A stretch of 64,000 nucleotides of DNA from Hyperoplus lanceolatus (GCA_026929865.2 CM049402.1:27715001-27779000); one strand, 5' to 3'. Counted from the stretch's first letter, positions 36,352 to 48,901 are shown. Numbers and translations are program-made. The notes: a model not told the origin generated them from the letters alone.

Positions 36352-36630
36352 GTAGTTTAAAACGCTCATGAGTGACATTTTAAGCTACAATTAATTATGA
36401 TTTCATAGATAATCAGCCACATATTTGATTAGAATGTTAAAATGTACAATCACAGAGACTATGAAACACCCTTTAGTAGTGGCCCTATAAATAGTGGCCC
36501 TAGAATAGTGGGTACAATGATCCATGCTTTATGGTTCAGGCCAGGGTGTAACGATTGTGGGCAATTTAAGTTATTTTATTTATTTTTTGGTTATGCAGCA
36601 TGTTTCTGTAAGTGGTTCCATTATTCTTAA
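35102..36630. other. non-coding interior of the long-inverted-repeat element
   Basis: No recognisable coding region. A CA array is at 36305-36348. Confidence 0.55.
36305..36348. repeat. (AC)n microsatellite
   Basis: About 22 AC units. Confidence 0.95.
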
Positions 36631-36991
36631 AGGTGCAGTGTGTAATATGACATCATCAAGAAAGTTCTACAAAGTTATAGAATGCAACACTTCCTGGGTA
36701 ACCCCAACCCTTTCAAATAATAACAGAAGCTACAATGGCCTTCAAAGACAAGAACAATTCTAAATTTTAAACAATGCACCTAATGACATTCCAACTATGA
36801 CACTTTCAAGATGGCGGCACTAGGCCTTGGTCCAAAATATGGAGATATATGAGACCCTTTCCAAGGGAAAAAAAATATTCAAAAATGTTTTTTCAGCTAT
36901 TATGCACTAAATTAAATGTACTTTTGGATATTATAATGACTTTCTACAAAATCTGCTAGGACATAAACCCACAATTCTACACACTGCAGGT
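36631..36991. mobile_element. TTAA-flanked miniature element
   Basis: Ends AGGTGCAGTGTGTA (left) and TACACACTGCAGGT (right) are near-perfect inverted repeats between TTAA sites (36627-36630 and 36992-36995). TTAA duplications are typical of piggyBac and Kolobok elements. At about 361 bp with no frame it is a miniature non-autonomous copy. Confidence 0.65.
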
Positions 36992-36995
36992 TTAA

Positions 36996-37544
36996 GTGCC
37001 CATGATGTTTCTGTGTGGAAACAGGGACGTTTTGTTTTGAAGGGGGGAGGTATAACCTATTTCCTGTTAAGTGCTTTTGTGTGGTGTCAGCCGTGTGAAT
37101 GTGTCTGACTTGTTGGTTTTACGGTGGAGGACCTGGATTCGCAATGGAATGCGCCCAGAATTCACAGCTGACAGTCTGTCTGATAGGAGTCGAACGCGGC
37201 AACCTAGCCCTGAAGGATGATAGGTAATGAAGTATTACGTAGCAACAGGGCTAAATAGGCTTACGTCGGCAAACCATCCTTATAACTAACAAAATAGAGA
37301 TCTGATACTTCCAATAAACAAATATTACGATATTCTGATGTATTTCTCGCTAGAAAAGTTGTCAAGACATATTTTTATGCCCTTACTAGCAAATTTGTGA
37401 AGTCTTTGTGTCACCATTGCAACCCTTGACAACAAAAATTTGCTCTGGAAAAAAAAAAAACTCTCCCAGAATCGAAAAAAAAACTGATTGTCCAAAGGTT
37501 AACCCATCTTAATATTGAGTTAACAAGGCCATTTCCATGTTTTA
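36996..37544. other. non-coding interior of the long-inverted-repeat element
   Basis: No recognisable coding sequence between the TTAA element and the right arm. Confidence 0.55.
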
Positions 37545-38150
37545 ACTGTGAAACGCTGTTGGTTCTATAACCTATTCATATTGTTTCATATTACTCCGTT
37601 CGTCCTTTTCTCAAGTTTACTGGCGAGTTGTTTTTTGGAAAAACGGTTGGAGTGAACGCTCAATCTCAGCTGTGCGTGTGTATAACATCTTTGAGTGCAA
37701 TCTCTGCTATCAACAAATGCACGTTGTTCAAGCAGCTGATCAAAGATAAACAAACCTTGCGATGTCCAGAATAATATTTGTGATAACCATCAAACTAAAT
37801 CGTACACATTCACTGAGTGAAGATTGTGAAAGTATGACACACATTTCTCGCCAACAATGTTATCAAAAACTCATTTAGTAACTTGTAAATCTTTTAAAAA
37901 TCTGAATAAAAACTGTGACAATGGCGGCCACAGCTTGGATTTTATTTTCGCCAGGAGAAACTTGAAAGTCACGTGACATGTACACTGTCCAATAGAAATG
38001 AATAGCGCCCGGGGTGGCATTACATTGTAGTGAATTGAACCCCCAATCTGTCTTCAGACAGCGGCAAAGTATGATTTCACGTCAGTGACGGACGGTAAGA
38101 GGCCTTGGCCCACAGTCGCACTTTGACATTCTAGGAGTGAGACTGTGTTG
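37545..38150 (-). repeat. right inverted-repeat arm
   Basis: Reverse complement of most of 34227-35101. The outermost 80 bp are almost identical to the left end (a few substitutions). Confidence 0.88.
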
Positions 38151-38157
38151 GTGTTGA
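38151..38157. repeat. possible target site duplication GTGTTGA (right)
   Basis: Partner of 34220-34226. Confidence 0.6.
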
Positions 38158-39480
38158 AAGGGGTTCGTGGTGGCTGTAATCATTCCCTCTGTCGATATTG
38201 ACCATGAAGCAATCTATTTGTACGGCAGAGGAGATGAGGGACATTCTAAAGTTCAGCTGGAGATTGTCATCTCAAGCATGAAAAGCCCATCTTGTATTCC
38301 CTTCACACTGTGTCCTTGCTGAGATGTGGCGGTGGAGGAATTGATACAGCGACCAGTTACTCTTTCAACATTCCTACTGTATGTACGGTATGTAATGTGA
38401 GATTGCATTACGATTGCTCATTTTAAGCGGGAGTATTGCCTGTAGGGCAGCAGCTCCACTGAGCTTCACTTGGAGCAGACACAACATTGAAGTGCTGCTC
38501 ACTGTTATCACATTCATAATTTAAAGTCCCAAGAGGAAAGTTTTCAAAACAGTTTGCTGACAATTATTTACTCACAGGGATACTCTGCTCTAATACTCTG
38601 ATGTCCAATCAATCAAAAACACAGCTCCTACAGACATTACATGTGTAGTATGTGATAAAGTTGCAAAGCAGCTGTGGACAGTTTGGGTCTCAAACAATGA
38701 ATCCCAATGGTGATAAATGGACTAAGTGTTATTATTTCAAACTGTGTTTTTACACACTAGGTCAGGAACCCATTGTCTTTTCTTACGTCTTATTTTTTAA
38801 TGTATTGTTTTATGCCCACGTTAAGCACTTCAAATTGCCTTTTGTCTTAATTGTGCTATATACTTTCCCTACCTTGCCTTACTTTGGGGTTGGGACTCGG
38901 GTTCAGACTACATGATTTCTGTGTCTGTTAGGAGAGTCAATAAGCATTACAGTGACTTGGCAAATATAAATGATAATCTCTCTCTTTGCCAACAACATTG
39001 GTCCCCCACCAATCATATTGAGCAGGAAGGTGTTGCTTGGGATTGCCCATGGGAACAATTATATAAGTAGTTCCTCAAAATATTTTCAAAAAGGCTATAG
39101 GGTGTTGTTGCCAAAGCTCGACAATTGGTCCTCTGTTTCAAAGTTTCACAACAGCATCAACATCATACCTTTTGTCACTTCACTTTAAAGGTGTGCCCGG
39201 CAAAGCCTTCTGGACCCCTTTTGGTCGGACATGATAGAAAACGTCATGGAAATAAAAACAAAATAATAATGTTACTAGTCTGTCTGTCTGGACACTCCAG
39301 ACATGCATGTTCATGAGCATCTCTGCTCTGTTGATCTCTATTAGAAGTTAAATTTTTGTATGCAAACTTAAAAAACGAAAATACAATTCACATCTTTCCA
39401 TTGTTATCCAGCAATGGTATTTTGACACTAACATTGACACACATTGACAGCATTGCCGTTTTCAACATCAGGCTCTTGGT

Positions 39481-39505
39481 AAAAAAAAAAAAAAAAAAAA
39501 AAAAA
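39481..39505. repeat. poly(A) run
   Basis: 25 consecutive A. I see no AATAAA or retroposon body directly beside it. Confidence 0.9.
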
Positions 39506-39951
39506 CTACTGTGAAATTTGGTGTATCTACTGTATTTATAATTTCCTGTTATCACCAACTTGCCTATTTCAATCAGGGTTATGCATGTTAATACATCCTT
39601 CACTGGAGAATAAACCTTAAACATACTAACACAGGGTTTAAAATATATGTTTATGCATTGCTGCTCTTTTGGAAAATTATGTGGATTGAAAGTATATTTT
39701 GTCAGGCCAACAGCCGTCACTGTTGTCATAGAGACACGGTGTTCCAATATAGCTTGGGCATAAGTTACCTGGACTTGATTTGTGTGCAGCTGTCTTCCCT
39801 CAGAGCAGACGCACACTGAGTAAGGTCTGTGAGAACATGCAGCGTGTTGAAATCAGCATTTATGAAAGAGCTGCTGATTCAGACCGATCACCATGATTTG
39901 CAGCCAAGCTTCATTTGCAAAAATCATGACCGGGGCAATACACCCATCATG

Positions 39952-39952
<1 letters not shown>

Positions 39953-40011
<59 letters not shown>
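39953..40011. repeat. (TG)n microsatellite
   Basis: About 29 TG units. Confidence 0.96.
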
Positions 40012-40014
<3 letters not shown>

Positions 40015-41365
40015 TGTTCGCATGAAGTTGACAGACAGGCGGAGAGAAAACGAGGCAGAATTATGGCCTCCACCCGGAGCTCAGTGACACAGAAACACTC
40101 AAATATAATGAAGAAAGTACGAAATGAAGGAAATACCAACCAAAGCAGTTTGTTTGTAATCTAACATGACACAGTGGAGTTTTGAATTTCTGCAGTATTA
40201 AGAACACACTCAGGATTATTGTCCAGGTACCTTCAATCAATTCATCAACATGGTTCAAGTTAGTATTAATTTTTAAAGTCCACAGCAGCCGTCAAAGTCA
40301 AATGTCAACTGTTGGTCATTCTCTCTCAACCTACTGTTTGTTAATGTCATGGTTAACTACAGGTCCTTGCCCTGCGCTGTCTTTTCACAGCCTTTGTGGG
40401 GTTTATCATCTCTGCAGGCGGATCAGGAGGCGTCCGAGTCCCCCGACCTTTGAAGTTTTTCTCCCAGCTGACACTATCGCCGGCTCATGAGCTCTGAACT
40501 TGTCGTCGCATGCCTTCTGAACAAAAGGCAGGATTAACCCCAGCTCAGCCTCCCTGTGTTAAATATACATCTAAAGCTCCCACCTGACGCAGCACTGTGC
40601 CTATGAACTCTGAAAAGGTTTCAGCATTCTGCAAACTAACACTTTTTTTATTTATTTTTTGGCTGCATTTCTCTGCCTCACATCTCTTTTCCTACCCGTC
40701 AGTATCATCAGACGGAAGGAAACAAACACAGATGCAGACAACATCATTAAAACAAAGATGTATGTGGGGTTTATGTGGATAAAAAATAAATAAAAAAAGG
40801 GAACAAGGAACTATGAAGGAGGCTGAGGTAAATAAACACTAGCTGCCTTTGAATTAAACTCAGTTAAAAGTTTGCAGAGTTTCTACAGCAGAGTTGCAGG
40901 TGATTGTCGATGCCAGAAGACATTTAAGTACAGAATAGAAACAGGAGTAAAAAAAGAAAACAGGCTGAAAAGTACAAAATTAAATGAATTGAATAAGACA
41001 TTGACAAAAGTTTGTGTTTCTCTATGACGTTGGTCATAGTAGTTTTTTTTTCGTAGTTTTGGCATGTGGCAAAATTCAAATCTGTACAGGCCTGCTTAAC
41101 AGTTGCAGGTATTAAGCTACACTTGTCACTGTTTGGGGGAGGGGCTAGTTTCAAGGTACATCAGAAACATTTACAATAAGAACACAAGAATACAATACTT
41201 TATTCCTTCAATAACTTTGAACTTGTCTTATCCATGGCAGAAGTTGACTATAAATATTCAGACATTTTTGGTTCCCCTGGTTGTGGATATTTTACTTCCT
41301 ACAGATTGTGGACCGCTTCTGTCCAAGTACCATGATAACAATGAGATGTGTTGAAGTTTTGTTAA

Positions 41366-41373
41366 CAAAAAAG
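41366..41373. repeat. target site duplication CAAAAAAG (left)
   Basis: Exact match to 44453-44460, flanking the outer hAT. Confidence 0.85.
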
Positions 41374-42409
41374 CAGTGCCGTAGCGTGGGGATTTTTTTT
41401 TTTTTGAGGAAGCCAAGTGAGACAACACCTTTAATCTACATGTTTATTGGATGGTTGGGGACAGAAAAGAGTAGGCTACGTCGCAGCTTGTATTTAATGT
41501 AACTACAAGAGCTATTATAGCGCCTGGTCACTTTACCAGGACTTGCACACGCCTGTAATCTGTCCGACTTTGCTCGCTCGCTCTCTCTCTCTCTCACTCA
41601 CTCACTCACTCTCTCAATCACACGTCTCCTAATCATTTTATTAAATTATAAATGTTATTATAAATGCTCCCCCCCACCCCGACCGGAATGCATAACTAGC
41701 CGCTTAATGCCCAATACAGATTCGAATTCATTCACAATATAATTAGGAGACGTGGCCAAATGTTCATTATACAACACTAGCCTACTTAAGACAACCCAGA
41801 ACAACTTCAGTGGATATACCAATGCAACTTAATCCAGGCAATCAAGGCACAATTAGCAATACAATAACACAAAACATAACATAGCTACACGGACAGTTCA
41901 GGGAACAGTAAAGCCGCACCGGGGGAAGGTGTTTATTGTACTCACTATTTGTAGAGGAAGGCCATTAGCTGAAGTTTGCCGCTACCAGCTAGCCACTCTG
42001 TGCGGACATAGTTCTCCTCATTGAAAGTGCTTTCTTTCTCTCCACACGCATTGGCCTGCAGTCAGATTAGATTTTTAATGGCTCCTCAATTGGCAGTTTG
42101 GTAAAATAATTTTTTTACTAAACACTTAAAATCTCCACCCTCCATAACTGTTCTTGCTAATATGATAACAATGCAAACATGCTAATCTCCCGCTATTGTT
42201 ATTGTTGTTACATTTCAGTGACGTTGATAATGATGCTTTGATTTGATTGGTGTGAAGCCAAGAGCCGAGTGGCTTCCCTTGGCACCCTCATGACACCCTC
42301 CTGACCAATCACAGGAGGGCAGTGTCATGACAATAGCCTCACCTGGTCAGTCCTTCTTCTTTTTTTCATTAAGGGATGCCCTTGGGCTGGCTTCCTCGCA
42401 GACATACAG

Positions 42410-42417
42410 TGTGCAGT
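42410..42417. repeat. target site duplication TGTGCAGT (left)
   Basis: Exact match to 44224-44231, flanking the inner hAT. Confidence 0.9.
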
Positions 42418-42424
42418 CAGTAGT

Positions 42425-42590
42425 GTAGTGGAGGGTATACGCAGGTATACGGCGTATACCCACTTATTTTTCAGGCGACATTGCGTATATCCACTTCTAA
42501 CGGCCGGGTAGTGGAGGGTATACGCAGGTATACGGCGTATAACCACTTATTTTTCAGGCGACATTGCATATATATCCACTTCTAACGGCT
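42425..42590. repeat. 83-bp tandem duplication at the inner hAT left end
   Basis: Two copies starting GTAGTGGAGGGTATACGCAG at 42425 and 42508, each ending ATCCACTTCTAACGGC, with only a few differences. Extra copies of the sub-terminal region could give extra transposase contact sites (inference). Confidence 0.92.
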
Positions 42591-42829
42591 GCCTCCATTT
42601 GTTTCCACTGTTGTCAATGTGTTAGTGTGTGAGTCAGGACAGTGAACGCCCCCCTAATGGCTGTGCCGTTCTGGCAGCTACGCTCTCTCGACCAATTAGA
42701 TTGCTCGAAACAATTTTGATAGTAACCGGCGGTTTTTTCTCCCGGCGGATAAATGCTGGTCCAAGCGCTTCCCGAGCGCTTCCGAGCACATTTTGTTTCC
42801 CATGACGCGAAGGCATGATAAAATAAGAT

Positions 42830-43040
42830 ATGAAGCAAACTAGTCAGACAAAAATCTGCTTTGTGAATAAAAAAGCATGCGTTGCTACATCGCCGTTGCT
42901 GTTAGCAAGCAGCCCAGCACCGGCACCTGCTCCGTCTCCCAGTCCCAGCCCAGTCAGAGTCGGAGAGGATGTCGATGCAGAAAGTGGTGCCGCTGCTCCT
43001 TCGACTACAACTTTATATAGGCCTAAAGACGTCAACCACG
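42830..43040 (+). CDS. possible first exon of the inner hAT transposase
   Basis: An ATG-initiated open stretch of 70 codons, starting MKQTSQTKICFVNKKACVAT, followed by a Pro/Ala/Ser-rich linker (about residues 25-42). It ends exactly before a strong 5' splice site (CACG/GTGAGC at 43041). The QTS...KKA start is reminiscent of hAT transposases with an N-terminal TTF-type finger exon, but no zinc finger or catalytic domain is seen downstream. If real, it is the remaining first exon of a deleted transposase. Confidence 0.4.
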
Positions 43041-43475
43041 GTGAGCACTTTAATAGCAGCAGGGACCTTGTAAATTATGTTTATAACATATATTAAAACA
43101 ATGAAAACTTAAAATGTTAAGTGTAGCCTACCTGGCCCAAGAAAATGCATCCCACAAGACCACAAGACACAAGACAGCCTGTTTTCAATATAATAGTCAT
43201 CCCTCAATTGCTTCTATTGTTTTGGCATCTAACATTAGCCTACCTGTACGTTCCAATTCATTTTGTGAGTCTGTTTGAAAATATGTCACTGAACAGAATT
43301 CTGGAGGCTAATTGTAATTAAATAGTTACATTTATAGCCTGTATTTCATTTACTGGCCAGACCTGTGGACAGCCATGTTACCTGGTTGCGATATAAAAAC
43401 AAAAAATTGGGTAAGTTTAGGTTGTTAGTTTGGCAGCTTCTATAACAGTTGACATGTGAAAATATTTGTTTATTA

Positions 43476-43477
<2 letters not shown>

Positions 43478-43525
<48 letters not shown>
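43478..43525. repeat. (TG)n microsatellite
   Basis: About 24 TG units, inside the inner hAT. Confidence 0.95.
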
Positions 43526-43526
<1 letters not shown>

Positions 43527-44223
43527 CACTACACATACAGATGTGAATACTATTGTTATGTGAATCTTATTGTTTAGCATGCTTCAATTTGGATTTGTTG
43601 TTTATAGTCTATATTGTTTTGAACATGTTGTTGGATTCTTTGAATTATGTTATTTATGATGATTTATCTGTTAACAGGTACTATGCCTGATGTTTATAAA
43701 TAGTATTCAGCTATAGAAACCAAATAATTGATTTCATTTTCAGTTTTAGGACTGTGCATTTTTGATGTGTGGAAGAGGATGTGTTTTTTTATTTAAGGTG
43801 AAATATGAACAAAGCTGCATTGCCACAGTATGATAAATACTATTTCCTGTTATCCCTCTCTGCTGTTGTCATATCAGTACTTAACCTCTTAAGTATTTTT
43901 TTACATGATCAACATTTACATGAAAAATCAGTTTGCTGCAGTACACCCAGAGCAATCTTTCCTAAAGTTGGTTTGTGAATGCTTTTTATTTTATTTTTTT
44001 TAAATCAGTTTGTTAGAAATAAACTAATCTCTGACTGAAACACCATTTTTGCCTCATCTTGAATATATCTTATATTCATGCATTAATTTAGGCCTGTGTT
44101 GGACCACTACTCGCAAGGGGCTGTGAGGCAGTGCAATTATGGGAAATGTAGGACCGGAAAAAGCGGCTGCGCGCGCAATACAATTTAAGTATACCCACTT
44201 CTCCAGGCACCACTACACCACTG

Positions 44224-44231
44224 TGTGCAGT
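44224..44231. repeat. target site duplication TGTGCAGT (right)
   Basis: Partner of 42410-42417. Confidence 0.9.
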
Positions 44232-44452
44232 GTCGTGTTTCGCCGTGTCTTCAGTATGTAACTTTAAAGGGGCGCTGTTTCGCGCATTGTGAAATGCTCA
44301 ATGAGAGGAGAAAAATGGGGAAGAAATGGCAGCAACACAGCACCAAAGAATTACTGAAACCTTAAATATAAATGTTTTTATTGGATGACAACTACAGCCT
44401 AAAAAAACAGGGAAGCCTGGCTTCTCTTGGCCTCCAGGAGAAAACTCCACTG

Positions 44453-44460
44453 CAAAAAAG
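44453..44460. repeat. target site duplication CAAAAAAG (right)
   Basis: Partner of 41366-41373. Confidence 0.85.
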
Positions 44461-44492
44461 ACGAATACAGAAAAAATAGAATTTTTTTGCAA

Positions 44493-44494
<2 letters not shown>

Positions 44495-44571
<77 letters not shown>
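44495..44571. repeat. (TA)n microsatellite
   Basis: About 38 clean TA units. Confidence 0.96.
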
Positions 44572-44573
<2 letters not shown>

Positions 44574-45713
44574 TAATGAAAAAGGAAAGCTATTATGTTG
44601 CCAACACTGGCTAATTACCGTACCAACCTGCTAAAATGGTAATTTTCAGAATGGATCAAAACTACTATAATCAGCTTTGCATACAAGTGCTGCATGGATT
44701 AAGTGGTGCTTCTTCAAGACTATTATAATAAGAATAATAAAAACAATCTTTACTACACAATGGCTGTATAATGGTTATAGTAATATTACTTTTTAATTTG
44801 TATGAATACATTATCTTCACACATTAAAAACACTCTTCACGACGAAAACTACTCTTTGTTCCTAAAATGGACTGTGTGTGTTTATGCCAATTGTGTTTAG
44901 GCAAATGAAGCTGAGGTCTGAGGTTCAGTGAATGGTTGTCCCAGCCGGTTTCTCTTCAGTACACTTTCACACAGATAGCTACAAAGATACATCTCTTCCT
45001 CTACCCATTTTGATACAAAAACAAAAGCAAGGTTTTCAGTGACTGAACTGCCTTCATATGCATTCAGATCTACGAGAAATGGGGTCAGAAATTGTGAATG
45101 AACAGATTATTTTAGTTGCAAAGAGGAAAAATCATCATTTTTTGGTAGGGTTATTTTTGGTTATTTTCTTTTTAGCTTTCGTTCTCATTTCTGATGTTGG
45201 CACATTTTAAGTGGACTGTTGATCCCTCTCCAGATATCAAAGGTTTAATAAAGAACAACTAAATTCAAATTTTGAATCCTATCGCACCAGTTTTTCAATT
45301 AAAAGCTGCCTTCACAAGGGATCAATTCTTCTCCCATCACTGACCAGCAGGAGGCTTCCTCCTCAGGAGTTCGACCACACTGCCGACGGTTTCCCCTCTT
45401 CTGCTCTAATTTGAAATATGAATGACCATTTCATATTTATCTTCCTTTTCTGTGGCGGTGGCAGGTCGCTGCAGGAAGGAGCTGAGCTGGGAGGTCCGGG
45501 GGAATAAACTTTAATTATACATGCCAGTGTCAGGGATACAGAGTGGCGAGCGGACGGAGTGATTGATTCGCCATCAAAAGGGAGGGCGGAGGGGGGCTTG
45601 GCGTTGATGGAAGTATCCGTGGCGACGAGCAGCGGGCCCCTTCATCACCTGAGAGGCAGCCGGCATTAAAGCAGCTGTCAGGGACTTTGATTTGGATTGG
45701 GAATTACAACAGA

Positions 45714-45716
<3 letters not shown>

Positions 45717-45783
<67 letters not shown>

Positions 45784-45797
45784 CACACACACACACT
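45717..45797. repeat. (AC)n microsatellite
   Basis: About 40 AC units with one CT interruption. Confidence 0.96.
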
Positions 45798-45872
45798 GGC
45801 ATAACACACAGTCTCACACAATACCCCAGCTTGCATAATATACATGATACACTCACAGAGACTCTTCACAGA

Positions 45873-46007
<135 letters not shown>

Positions 46008-47198
46008 GCTGTCCCCACAGGCATATGCTGCAGCAGCTCCTTGACGTGACACCGCATGAATAATTTGTGAGCAGAGGTTCAGGCTGGAGGTGAAACAGAA
46101 ACACAAGGCTGAAAAATCCCACGCTTCACAAACACACCTCATGTAATGCTGATGGCGCCATAAAAAGAGAGCGGCCCAGACGCTTCACCTGCAGGCTGAG
46201 ACGAGCTGCAAGAACCTGAAACACATCAAAACAAGAAAAAAGCAAGCGGCTCACATCGGAGCCCCTGGGCGGCAAAAAAGAATAGAAGACCAAAGCAGCC
46301 AAAGGCAGCACGAGCAAACTGTTACTGCTCTTTGTTTCTGCCTATTGGAAACACCTGCTTCTGGAAAACTCAGAGTCAAGATATAGTCCAGGTTGATTCT
46401 AGAGCTGTGCAGTATCTAGAAATCCCATCATGGTAAAAAATATAGCATTAAGATATGACCATTGAGCCAGAAGGGATTTCGCCACACCATTATCATCAAA
46501 ATCAGGTGACTTATGGGATACTAATGGGCTTATGTAATGTGCATGCTCTCAATGAACCAAACCTGGTGTATGACATATGCATTGAAGGAAGTGTTTTAGG
46601 TTGTCAGTGTTCTGATAACTCTTTGCATGATCAGAGCTGGGGTAGATCGGTGTATCATCTGCATACAATCTGATAGTATCCACAGCATAAGGTGACCTGT
46701 AGGGAACGTGTAGATGGGAAAGAATATCTGTTGCAGACCTGGAGTCCGCAACACTTTAGGTAAGCAATAAATGATGGTTGATCAATATTTTGACACGTTC
46801 AATCCGACCAAATCCCATGCTGTTAAAGTCAAAGCCATGTTAAAGTAGGTTCATTGTTCTATTTCAAATGCAATATCCAATATAACTTCTTCACTTTAAC
46901 AAAATCATCTTTATTTTGGTCTTACTCAAGCGTTCACTCATGTTGGTACTTTTTCATTTTGGAAGTGTAAATCCTCCAACTGAAATGAGCTGGAATTACC
47001 TACCCTCCCTCTCTCTCCCCCCATCCCTCCTCCTCTTCCCCCTCCTGGTATATTGAACGATGCTATCAGAGCAGAAGTGACAGCTCGGCTCTGCTTTATT
47101 TACTTTATTTGCTGTGGTCAGAATGTGAAGCTCCTCATATTCAGACTGATGAGAGGCTGCGGATCAGCGTGTCATCAATCAGCCCGGCCAAGCAAACA

Positions 47199-47208
<10 letters not shown>

Positions 47209-47232
<24 letters not shown>
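47209..47232. repeat. (GA)n microsatellite
   Basis: About 12 GA units. Confidence 0.9.
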
Positions 47233-47238
<6 letters not shown>

Positions 47239-48782
47239 GGGAGTTAGTCGGAGAGAGAGCCGCCTCATTTGCAAAGTGAATGCACTTGTGTATTTATCCT
47301 GACATGGTTTATGATTACCAACCCCCCTAATACACCTTCAACTCAACCCTCTGAAGACTGATGAATGAATAATGAAACTCGGGAGGCAACAGTTGGATAC
47401 AAAACAGACTGCAGGATCAAGTTTGGAGAGATTATTAAAACCCTTCAGCAGGTAGAAGCCTACCTATGAAGATGAGAATAACACAGACTTTCTTTGTCCG
47501 CACGCCCAATCACCAGTATTTGTTTATCCGTTAATATGCACATATGCTGAAGAAAATGAGGAAGTTTATTCCTGCAATCCACGCTGATAGGTGTAGAAGT
47601 GACATTAGTGTGGAGAAGTGTCTCTTCACATACAGCTGTGACCCATCACATACAGCAAGTAAATCACTTTGCAAAGTAATCTGTGCAGTGGCGGTTCTAA
47701 GAATTTTCGAAGACAGCTGCCATAAGGGTGCCATATTTTACATAGACTGATTCCATCTCTGCTGTACGTTTCAGTCTGGTTTGCATGCGCTGAGGAAGGT
47801 GTTAGTACATTTCGGTTATAGTTTTTGTCCTCATGCTTTAGTGTTTATTGAGGTACCTGTCTCGTTTTTGTCAGGAAAAAAAGGTCTTTGATGAAAACTA
47901 TGAAGAAAATGATTCGTCAACAAACGTTACACGGCAATGGAGCACAGCATATACTAATTTAATTTTCCCCTCCGGATCAAAACAAGCATATTCAGGAATA
48001 AAACATATCTGCGTCCAACATAACTCATTATTCATGCTTTCCCAAATTCATATTCAGATTCGGGCTTATCTGTAGTCCACATACTTTTGGGCATGTAGTT
48101 CACCTGTTCAACAAATTAACAGAGATCATCAGGTATGTAAGTTTTTTGACGATCCAATATCTAAAATAAATAAATAAAAGGACGCACAGTTCCTGTTTAT
48201 TAAAAATATATATAATGTATACGTGAAAATAATAATAATACAACTTTCTCTCTACTTGTGCCATACAACACTTTCATTTTGTTTGCTTTTCATGAATAAA
48301 ACATGAGGCATCTTCTGTCAATACCAACCTCAATGAAAATGGGGGAATACATAACATTGTAAGCTTTTTTTCCCATGAAATTATTTGTAACATGGTATAT
48401 GATCAGCTTTTCTCTCCGGACGCCACTGCTGCACCCGAGACTCAGAGCCTGCCGCTGCGGGCAGTAATGGAAACACTGAATATTGATGCTGTTATTATTC
48501 AAGGACATGTGGACACTCAGCCTAAAATTGGTGTCTCTTTTGATGTGAATTGATAGATTTTGGACCTGCTATTGCAGCCCGGAATATTTTGAATCACACC
48601 CACTGCATTTCAAATAAGAGCCCTTTTTATATAAATACATACATTGTGTACATGTATACTGTTTATACATCAGTGTTGGGCATGTTGCGTAGTAAGGAGA
48701 ACATCCCATCAATTGCTTTGCATAAAGTCTTTCCCTCTAGATATTGTCGCAAATGGAAAATCAGGAAAATTCAGGAGAGAAA

Positions 48783-48901
48783 TAACAGAAGGAAGGAAGG
48801 AAGGAAGGAAAGAAGGCAGGAAGGAGGGAAGGAAGGAAGGAATAAGGAAGGAAGGAAGGAAGGAATAAGGAAGGAAGGAATGAAGGAAGGAAGGAAGGAA
48901 G
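48783..48901. repeat. (GGAA)n microsatellite
   Basis: Tetranucleotide GGAA/GAAG units with AATAA and GAAA interruptions. The Lys-Glu-Gly frames across it are artefacts. Confidence 0.93.

Larger units (their letters stand above)
34227..38150. mobile_element. 3.9-kb element with very long terminal inverted repeats
   Basis: The ends begin CAACACAGTCTCACTCCTAG (34227) and mirror each other over about 600 bp (right arm 37545-38150) with roughly 90% identity by eye. The left arm (34227-35101) has an extra segment of about 250 bp. A 7-bp direct repeat GTGTTGA flanks both ends. Between the arms lie 2.4 kb of non-coding DNA with a CA array and a TTAA-type miniature element. No transposase is visible. 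Long inverted arms recall foldback or Mutator-like elements, but the superfamily is undetermined. Confidence 0.8.
38158..41365. other. non-coding DNA
   Basis: No gene recognised. It contains a 25-bp A run and a (TG)n array. Confidence 0.6.
42418..44223. mobile_element. inner hAT element (1.8 kb) nested in outer hAT
   Basis: Termini CAGTAGTGTAGTGGAG (left) and, on the reverse strand, CAGTGGTGTAGTGGTG (right). The 8-bp duplication TGTGCAGT is perfect. GTATACCCACTT occurs sub-terminally at both ends in inverted orientation. The left end carries a tandem duplication. A short open exon with a splice donor follows, then about 1.1 kb of AT-rich DNA with a TG array. It seems to be an internally deleted copy of a larger autonomous hAT. 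Confidence 0.92.
41374..44452. mobile_element. outer hAT element, interrupted by another hAT
   Basis: The left end CAGTGCCGTAGCGTGGGG and the right end (reverse strand CAGTGGAGTTTTCTCC) are short imperfect inverted termini of the CAGTGGCGTAGC-type fish hAT. The exact 8-bp duplication CAAAAAAG flanks them. Without the inner element it is about 1.27 kb. It has no transposase frame. The left part shows the GAAGCCAAG motif and the right part its counterpart CTTGGCTTC-like sequences. Confidence 0.85.

Noticed and set aside
47685..48432. Possible hAT between CAGTGGCGGTTCTAAG and a GGACGCCACTG end
   Set aside because: The ends look hAT-like, but the 8-bp flanks (AATCTGTG and CTGCACCC) do not match and the inverted similarity stops after about 10 bp.
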